Positions 57,365 through 64,000 of a stretch of 64,000 nucleotides of DNA are shown here, piece after piece. A program made the position numbers and the translations under genes. The stretch spans positions 5,476,107-5,540,106 of the forward strand of contig NC_044925.1 in the NCBI RefSeq assembly GCF_003576645.1, written 5' to 3'. The first letter of the stretch is position 1, and each line of letters opens with the position of its first letter. The stretch comes from Ipomoea triloba. Lineage: Eukaryota; Streptophyta; Magnoliopsida; Solanales; Convolvulaceae. The notes under the pieces were generated by a model, which had not been told where the DNA came from, made no database searches, and saw only the letters and a program-made list of their open reading frames with translations.

Positions 57365-57740
57365 CGTTGCCGCCCATTCTTATACTTGACCATGGTCACA
57401 AAACGACGTCGTTTCAATAAGTGAGAGAAACGATTCCCGTAAATCTCCGTAACTGATACTACAGTTCATCTCAAATGATACTATAGTTGTGTTGAACTGA
57501 TACTGCAGTTATGTTGAACTGATACTGCAATTGTGTTGAATTGATACTGCAGTTGTCGAAAGCCGTTTCATTCTTCTGGAACTGTAGTTGTGTTAAACTA
57601 ATACTGCAATTGTGTTGAATACTACAGTTGTGTTGAAAGGGAACTGCAGTTGCGCGGAACGAAGGCAGTTTCATCCGTCTATTTTCATTAATCAAAACGA
57701 CATTATTTTGATGGGCGCGCGGTCCATAATAAAATTTGCG
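57365..57740. repeat. Array of TGTTGAACTGATACTGCAGT motifs
   Basis: About ten variants of a 20-30 bp motif centred on GATACTGCAGTTG lie between an ACGACGTCGTTTC palindrome on the left and a matching AAAACGACATTATTTTG on the right. It looks like another non-autonomous element with internal motif array. The minus frame at 57471-57758 is translated repeat. Confidence 0.6.
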
Positions 57741-57768
57741 TTCTGCCGCCACCTCCAAATCCCTAAAT

Positions 57769-57769
<1 letters not shown>

Positions 57770-57806
<37 letters not shown>
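57770..57806. repeat. (AAT)n microsatellite
   Basis: About 12 trinucleotides. Confidence 0.9.
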
Positions 57807-57929
57807 TAGGGTTCAAGATGATTGAAGACCCAATAAAATAATAGTGGATACAAAAAGACTTGGTCCAAACATGGTCTATTTATCATATAAGAGGAAATTC
57901 CAACCCAACAAAAATTTATGTTTATCACA

Positions 57930-58092
57930 AGGAAAAATTTAATGGTGCCTCAAAGGAACTGAGATGGAACATGACATTTGTACTTGAAGGTAAATCCTAT
58001 GGGACAAACTCAACTAAAAATATACTGACAAGAATTAAACTCGTGACCTTCAAATATGAATTTCATATTTCACCTATTCGACCACCTCTTTT
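57930..58092 (-). mobile_element. SINE-like tRNA-derived element
   Basis: On minus, GAGGTGGTCGAATAGGTGAA (A-box-like) is followed by GGTCACGAGTTTAATTCTTG (B-box-like). Homologous, in opposite orientation, to 63,488-63,650. Confidence 0.5.
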
Positions 58093-58700
58093 ATATCACC
58101 ATCAATTTTTAAATCATCAATATCATGGGAGGAAATTCCTATTTAATGTGCAATGCAAATTGTCCTATATCAACTACTCAACTAGTCATTAACTCCCAAT
58201 TAAATGATAATCGAGATTCTTCTATATAAAACTCGACAAGAATTAAATTTGAAAGAAATTATAGTTAAAAGATGTTATTGATAATAAATACATGTATATG
58301 TGTACAACTATATATACTGTATATAACATATGACCCAAGGGTGGGTGTGAATAGAGACTTATAGTCCTAATAGGTGTAAGGCATTTCACATGTAGGGGAT
58401 AAATGCACCAATCATTTAACTAATTTGGAAGCAGATAATTATATTTGAGATAAGAGTTGTAATTATAAGCCGCCGCAATGCATTAGAAGCGTTTAAATAA
58501 TGTAGTTATATATGCGTGTGGGGCTCGAGTTCACCTGATTACATGAGAAGAGGCTTTCTGTGACCAAGTTTATCACAAAATAGTGTATAAGTGAGCTTTG
58601 TACTTAAATAAAAAAAATATTAGTATTGTTGTAAATATGTTGTCATTACATCATTTAGAAGAAAAAGTGAAAAACAAAACAATTTTAGAGAAAAATAATA

Positions 58701-58957
58701 CTCCATTTATCACATTTTATCTGTCCTACTTACTATTTGGTCAAACCAATTATTTCTTCTTTGTTTATTTTCTTTAGTATTTTTACTTATTTTTAAATTT
58801 ATTTTTTTGTGTTATTTAATATTACTTTTAGTATATTTCCTAAATATATAAATTTTGTATATTAATACAAAAACTAATAGTATGAAAAATTGGATTAAAA
58901 CTAACTTCAGTCAAGCCTCGTTAACCGAACCCGACACATAAAATGGGACGGAGGGAG
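58701..58957. mobile_element. Stowaway-type MITE, inverted relative to 28.7 kb
   Basis: Starts CTCCATTTATCACATTTTAT after TA and ends AAAATGGGACGGAGGGAG before TA (58958-58959). The interior matches the 28,682-28,944 element in reverse (both carry GTTAACGAGGCTTGA or its inverse). The left end has lost part of the CCCTCC motif. Confidence 0.9.
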
Positions 58958-58992
58958 TATTACTTTGGGTACGGATGACAATGCGTCTGGAT

Positions 58993-59305
58993 GGGGGCAA
59001 TTTATATCGTGGACCAGGGTTCACAGTGCACTATGGACTCTGATCTAATATACAGAATTTGACTTCATAAAGTACATGATTCATGTTCATAATGCACATA
59101 ATTATATAGATGAGGACATATAAACACTTAACATAATACACAGAATTCATATATATATGTTCATAAAGCACAAAATTCATTTTCATTATATTGTGTTTAT
59201 GTGTGTGTATTATAAACATGAATTATGTGTATTATGAACATTAATTATGTACCTTATGAAGTCAAATTCTGTGTATTGGACCAGGGTCCAAGATATAACG
59301 ATTGC
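58993..59305. mobile_element. Inverted-repeat element, copy 2 of the TATATCGTGGACC family
   Basis: Left TATATCGTGGACCAGGGTTC, right end inverse TATATCTTGGACCCTGGTCC. Interior repeats of CATAATACACAGAATT and inverse GAATTATGTGTATTATGAAC. Same TIR as 56,913-57,361 with a shorter array. Confidence 0.75.
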
Positions 59306-60374
59306 CGGATGAGTTGGAATGACTACATCTACCACTCGACTCACCCCTACCTTGACTCTTAGTGGATGAACTTTTTCAAAATCAATCCATGTCCCACTAG
59401 ATGCGGGTACTCACTATGCGTACCTACAATTCATTGGGGAGTTTGGAAAACAATTTGTCAGCCAACTTTTGACTTATTTGAACAAATTTTGTTTATTTGG
59501 ACTTGATTAAACAATTAAAATGAGGTGTTTTATAAATAACTTTTTTTTGACTTAGTTTATTGATGCTAATAAACTTAAAATTTGTAAAAAGATACTTGTA
59601 ATATTGCATTTTCATTTAAAAGTCTAATTACCATTAATAATTGTTGGTTATTGATGTATTTATATTATTCAATTTTACATTTTAATATTGAATTATTTTT
59701 ATTTAGTAAACATAAAAAAAAATAGTAAAAATTATTATTATTATTATTACTTTTTAAAATAAACTTATTTTAAAATTTATACCCAAAATTTAAAATAATT
59801 TAATAAATAAAATAATATATATTCATATCCTTTAAAGTGATTTTATAGCCTACCCGTTAACATCTGATTTGTCAAATACGTTCATACAAATCATTAGTCA
59901 AAACAACTAACATAATAAGTTAATACTAATAGATATTCACAAATAAATAAAATCAACTATCAGCTATCAACTTATAGTTAATTGTTAAACACCTTCAATA
60001 TCTTATTAAAAATTCAAAATAATAATAAAAATATTTAAATTATTTACATGTAATAAAATTAAATATTTATATTAAAACATAAAATATAAAAATATTCAAA
60101 TATATTAACTGAATTGTTATTTTCCTTTTCAAATAAACTTATTAGTTTAAGTATAGAGGCACGATCAAATGACAGGGATCGCGTAAAAAAATGAGAATTG
60201 ATCTCAAACGTTCATTATGGTTCATTAGTGATTGACAGTCTTAGTAAAAACAAAAACATACATATATAGTCAATTTTATAATTAATGAAAACTTTTAAGA
60301 GTGAGTTCGTTTTATAATTATTGCAAATACAAAAGTTTAAAGTTTAATAACGGTAAGATCCTAGTATTTGATTT
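59306..60374. other. AT-rich intergenic sequence
   Basis: No gene. 59,430-59,990 starts CAACTTTTGACTTATTTGAA and ends AATTGTTAAACACC, a possible decayed hAT-like MITE. The rest is A/T-rich. Confidence 0.4.
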
Positions 60375-60940
60375 TTGGAATAAGGGTCAAATCGGCCATC
60401 GAACTACACATGGAATTGCAATTGGGTCATCCAACTAAAAAATTTACAATTGAATCCCTGAATGACGCAAAATTATGTAATTCAACCAATAATGAGCTGT
60501 TTATCTGTTGATGGCTGACGTAGCGGTTATCAGATTAAAAAAAATAATTTTTAAAATTTTATTTTAATAATTTTAAATTAAAAATTATTTAAATAAAAAA
60601 TAACATGCCGGACCTCTTCGTCTCCGGCAGCTAGGAGACGAAGAGGTCTCCGAGCTGTCAGAGACGACAAGACCTTCGTCTCTTGCAGCCTCTCTTCGTC
60701 TCCAAGATGCCGGAGGTTTTTTTTTTTTTTTGTTAAATTTAAAATTATTAAAATAAAAATTTAAAATTTATTTTAAATCCGATAATCGTCACCGCAGCAT
60801 CAACAAGTAAACATGTTATTATTTGTTCAATTGCATGATTTTGTATCGTTCAAGGACCCAATTATAGTTTTTTTTAGTTGGACGCCCCAATCGCATTTTT
60901 GTATGTTGTTCGATGGCCTACTTAATCCTTATTTCTTTGT
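60375..60940. mobile_element. Foldback MITE with GC-rich core, copy 2
   Basis: Left AATAAGGGTCAAATCGGCCA mirrors right GGCCTACTTAATCCTTATT. TTGCAATTGGGTCATCCAAC mirrors AGTTGGACGCCCCAATCGCA. The core is GC-rich (CTCCGGCAGCTAGGAGACG, GAAGAGGTCTCC) with its own inverted arms. Same design as 50,583-51,000. Confidence 0.7.
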
Positions 60941-61405
60941 TTTTTCAAGATGAATGGTATGAATATGCCCACACTTTTTATAAGAAGAGGTGCTATCACC
61001 TTAACCATATATATACACAACAATAGATGTGTATCACTATGTTGGCAATTTTCACCCCTACATTGCTATATCCCACAACATGATGCACAATTGTCAATTC
61101 AATCTCATCTCTTTTCTACACAAATTCACTTTCACCCCTTACGCTCCCAATTCTTTCAACTGGGCCCCTGTTCTTTTGCCTTGCCCTACTTTTTAGTATT
61201 TTTCTAGTGCACTTCACTTTGGCCTCTCACACACTCAACTTTTTCTAATTGAGTCGCTGTTCTTTTAGTTCCCCACAATTAGCTGTGCATATGCGTATTA
61301 GTAGGCCGATATCTCCTTTTTACGAATTGAGTTTGTGTAGAAAGAGGCTTTCCAAAAAAAAGAGAAAAAAACCTATTTTTTATAGCATACTCTTTAATGC
61401 GAGTA

Positions 61406-61409
<4 letters not shown>
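60941..61409. other. Intergenic sequence
   Basis: Frames at 60,950-61,461 are unlike any recognised protein. No feature supported. Confidence 0.4.

Positions 61410-61455
<46 letters not shown>
61410..61455. repeat. (TA)n microsatellite
   Basis: About 46 bases of TA. Confidence 0.9.
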
Positions 61456-61456
<1 letters not shown>

Positions 61457-61929
61457 CATGATTGTATTGTAATCATCATCATTTTTGTGTTTAAATGTAG
61501 TGAACTTTTTGCGTTTGGTACGATACCACAACTAATATTATTATTTTCGTATTTAATTATAAAATTTATTTTTGTCCCATTTAGTATACAATTTTTACTC
61601 TTGTCACATTTGTTTTTTTTTTTCCTTAAAAAAAAAAACAAATGTCCAGAAAAAAATAAAAATAAAAAGTCCAAATCTCTCATATTTTCATTTTGGAATA
61701 ATACATTTTCTTAACAAAACACCAAGGTGTTCAGGTCAATTTGGTTACGAGAAATGAGAATATTTTAGTTGTTTTCTACTCTAGATTTTGTAAGAATAAT
61801 TAAATGTGACAAAAAAAAAAAAACAGATGAAAGTCATACAATAAATGTGACAAAATAATATTTGAGAACAAAATAGAAACATTGTTGAAATTTTTTAGCA
61901 AAAATGATATTATAAGTGGTTATTGTTGA

Positions 61930-62595
61930 GAAAATCCACTTCCTGTGACAATGAAAATCACAGACTCGACACAATGCAAAAATACGAGATAAAGAACAAT
62001 AGCCCAAAATAAATGTCAACACAAGAGACACACGATTTACGTGGAAAACCTCAAAATCACGGGGAAAAACCACGGACCACCACCAACAAAGAATCCACTA
62101 TAACAAATCTTAGGTATAAAGTTTCAGGCTACCACACGAGCCAAACATAAAAAAAAAAATCATCAAATACACCAACTATAGGTCAAAGACTTCTATTATG
62201 ATTCATAGGCCTAAACAGAATACTAATTCGTACTTAAAATATTCAACCACCACGAACGAACAAGGTAAAAAGAATATAAATATTATGAGAATATCTAAAA
62301 ATGCCTGAAACAAACAAACTGAACTCTCTAAAATATTTAATAAAGAAACATCCAAGAACCTCCCCAAATCTCACGACAAAATAGCAAATAAGCTGCCCCA
62401 AAAATCTCTAAAAGGAGATGGCGAATGAAGCAAAGAAATTGATTTTGTTTCACTGCTTTCTGTGCCGCCCACCTCACCGGCCAAAACAAACCATAACCTT
62501 ATAACACATATATATTATGGAGAAAGAAACCAAAAAGGAAAAATTTCCTTTTCTCGATTTGGCTAGAAGGATTCCAAAGCTTTAGCTTGCTGCCG
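61930..62595. mobile_element. LTR-like dispersed repeat, copy 2
   Basis: Matches 56,245-56,890 along its length with small indels. Keeps the fuller phrase ATTTACGTGGAAAACC ... CACGGGGAAAAACCACGG, typical of plant copia LTRs. Confidence 0.65.
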
Positions 62596-64000
62596 CCACC
62601 TCACAAATCACAAATCGCACATAGGAGGGAAGTCCAACCCAACAATTTTTTGGTACAAATATATATAGGATTCACGTTCAATTTGAGTCAGGTCAAACTG
62701 GATTCAGCTTCTTCATAGTGAGACGAAGAAATTAATATATTGTACACTCAGAACAGATAATGAGTGAATGAGAAATTGGTTGTCAACCAATTTGAATTGA
62801 AAAATAAAGGTGCTGGAAAGGCTTGGAAGAAACTTTTGTCCACATTTGTTTGAGAAGTGGATTTTCACCTATATATATATACAATACCCATTTAGAGAGA
62901 ATTTGAATTGTATATTTTAGAGACTATTTCTTGCACACACGTAGGGGAGGGAGGGGGAGGGGAGGCAAATCAAATTCTAAAGTAAGTGTGAAAAGATTTG
63001 ACTCGTATACATCTGCTTGGTTCCGATCACAAAGTAGTTGTTCTCACTTTTTATAACCTTTGTGTTAAATTCCAAATTAAGTTGTTGGTTATGAGGGTTA
63101 TAAATCTGAATTTATTTCAAATGTTAATGTTTATTTGCTAATTATTTCACCTCTTCCTATAAATACTTGGTGGCCTATTGTTCTAGTTCGTCGAAAGTAA
63201 TATAACTTGAGTGCTCAACTATATTTCTGAGAGACTAAAGCTACAATGCTCCTATCTAGCACCCTTGGGAGGTAACGAATTGATTTTAAGGAGAACGTGT
63301 GGTATACACAACTTTGATTTTTCCTTCTATCTGTTCTTTCGTTACTTAGGGATTATTTTCTAAAAATAAATCCCCCTTTATAATATACTTTTATATATAA
63401 ATTGATTTATCAACTTATTCAACTCTGTACAAACATAATATAATAGATGTGGAATCAAAAGTTAAAATAATTCATAATATCTCGAAAAGGGTGGTCGAGT
63501 GATATGAGTGGAACATGATTCTTATATCAGAAAGTCACAAGCTTGATTCTTGCCAATACACTCTCGATCGAACCCAACACCTATGGTTTTCCTAGTGTGA
63601 TTTGTCTCTCTCGTGTGATTTGTGAATAACTACACGCAAAAGCATGATTTACCCAATGTAGACCATCAAACAGTGACATTGAATTTCTCTCATCATTCGG
63701 AAAAAAGTTCATAATAATAATACATTCTCCATATCATTATATATATGTTGGAGTTAATAAACAAGAATTAAATTTTTTACATTAATTAATTTAGATGTTA
63801 TCATCAACAAGCTTGATTGATGGATCATGCCTCTTTGGTCGTCTATTCTTTTTCATGGCTTTTTTATTGTGCCACCATTCGTCCATTCATAGCAGCATGA
63901 AACAAAAACGGTAACATCATTTTCATAATGTTAATTAATGATTATTTTTGAGATAACATACGTTTTATTTTTTCTTTGTTAGTTTACAAATCATTTGATT
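62596..64000. other. Intergenic sequence, with one SINE-like copy near 63.5 kb
   Basis: No gene. A G-rich run (GGGAGGGAGGGGGAGGGG) lies near 62,946. Apart from the SINE-like piece at 63,488-63,650, nothing could be supported. Confidence 0.5.
63488..63650 (+). mobile_element. SINE-like tRNA-derived element
   Basis: GGTGGTCGAGTGATATGAGT (A-box-like) followed by AGTCACAAGCTTGATTC (B-box-like) and a tail with two GTGTGATTTGT repeats. Counterpart of 57,930-58,092. Confidence 0.5.

Noticed and set aside
57471..57758. Minus frame with repeated QHNCS-like units
   Set aside because: Caused by the GATACTGCAGTTG motif array.

Overview
This window is nuclear DNA of a flowering plant. The evidence is AT-rich intergenic sequence, GT-AG introns, (TA)n microsatellites, Stowaway, Tourist and MULE-type MITEs, tRNA-derived SINEs, Helitron-like DNA, Ty1/copia and Ty3/gypsy (Tat-lineage) elements, and two plant-specific multi-exon genes. 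A eudicot, probably an asterid such as a Convolvulaceae species, is my guess from repeat style only. Runs of N at 3013, 14384-15145, 16511 and 27973 mark contig joins, and two single-N joins sit between unmerged overlapping contig ends.

Layout. 0.9-4.3 kb: three 770-bp copies of one TIR element (A) and two copies of another (B), separated by (TA)n tracts and forming a large inverted repeat. 5.5-9.2 kb: a Helitron-like element. 9.4-9.9 kb: a MULE-type MITE with a perfect 9-bp target duplication. 12.3-20.3 kb: a very young Tat-lineage Ty3/gypsy element on the minus strand with TAGCT target duplication, 434-bp LTRs differing at one base, gag-pol on minus and a separate antisense gene on plus with its own TATA box. 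21.7-22.1 kb: a small conserved-looking gene of unknown function. 22.5-26.6 kb: decayed Ty1/copia pieces. 31.8-34.6 kb: decayed Ty3/gypsy pieces. 36.3-41.6 kb: a complete CBL-interacting protein kinase gene, CIPK23/CIPK9-like, 15 exons. 43.3-44.9 kb: more TA-associated TIR elements. 45.5-48.3 kb: a 7-exon auxilin-like J-domain gene matching JAC1, on minus. 48.3-64 kb: gene-free repeats (MITEs, LTR fragments, SINE-like pieces, microsatellites).

Only three host genes can be supported. The kinase (Ca2+/CBL signalling to ion channels in its family) and JAC1 (chloroplast accumulation movement in Arabidopsis) are tail to tail about 4 kb apart. I see no sequence sign that they work together. Most of the window is transposon-derived. 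The most interesting theme is a set of short elements with long imperfect inverted ends and internal arrays of short repeats that abut (TA)n tracts.
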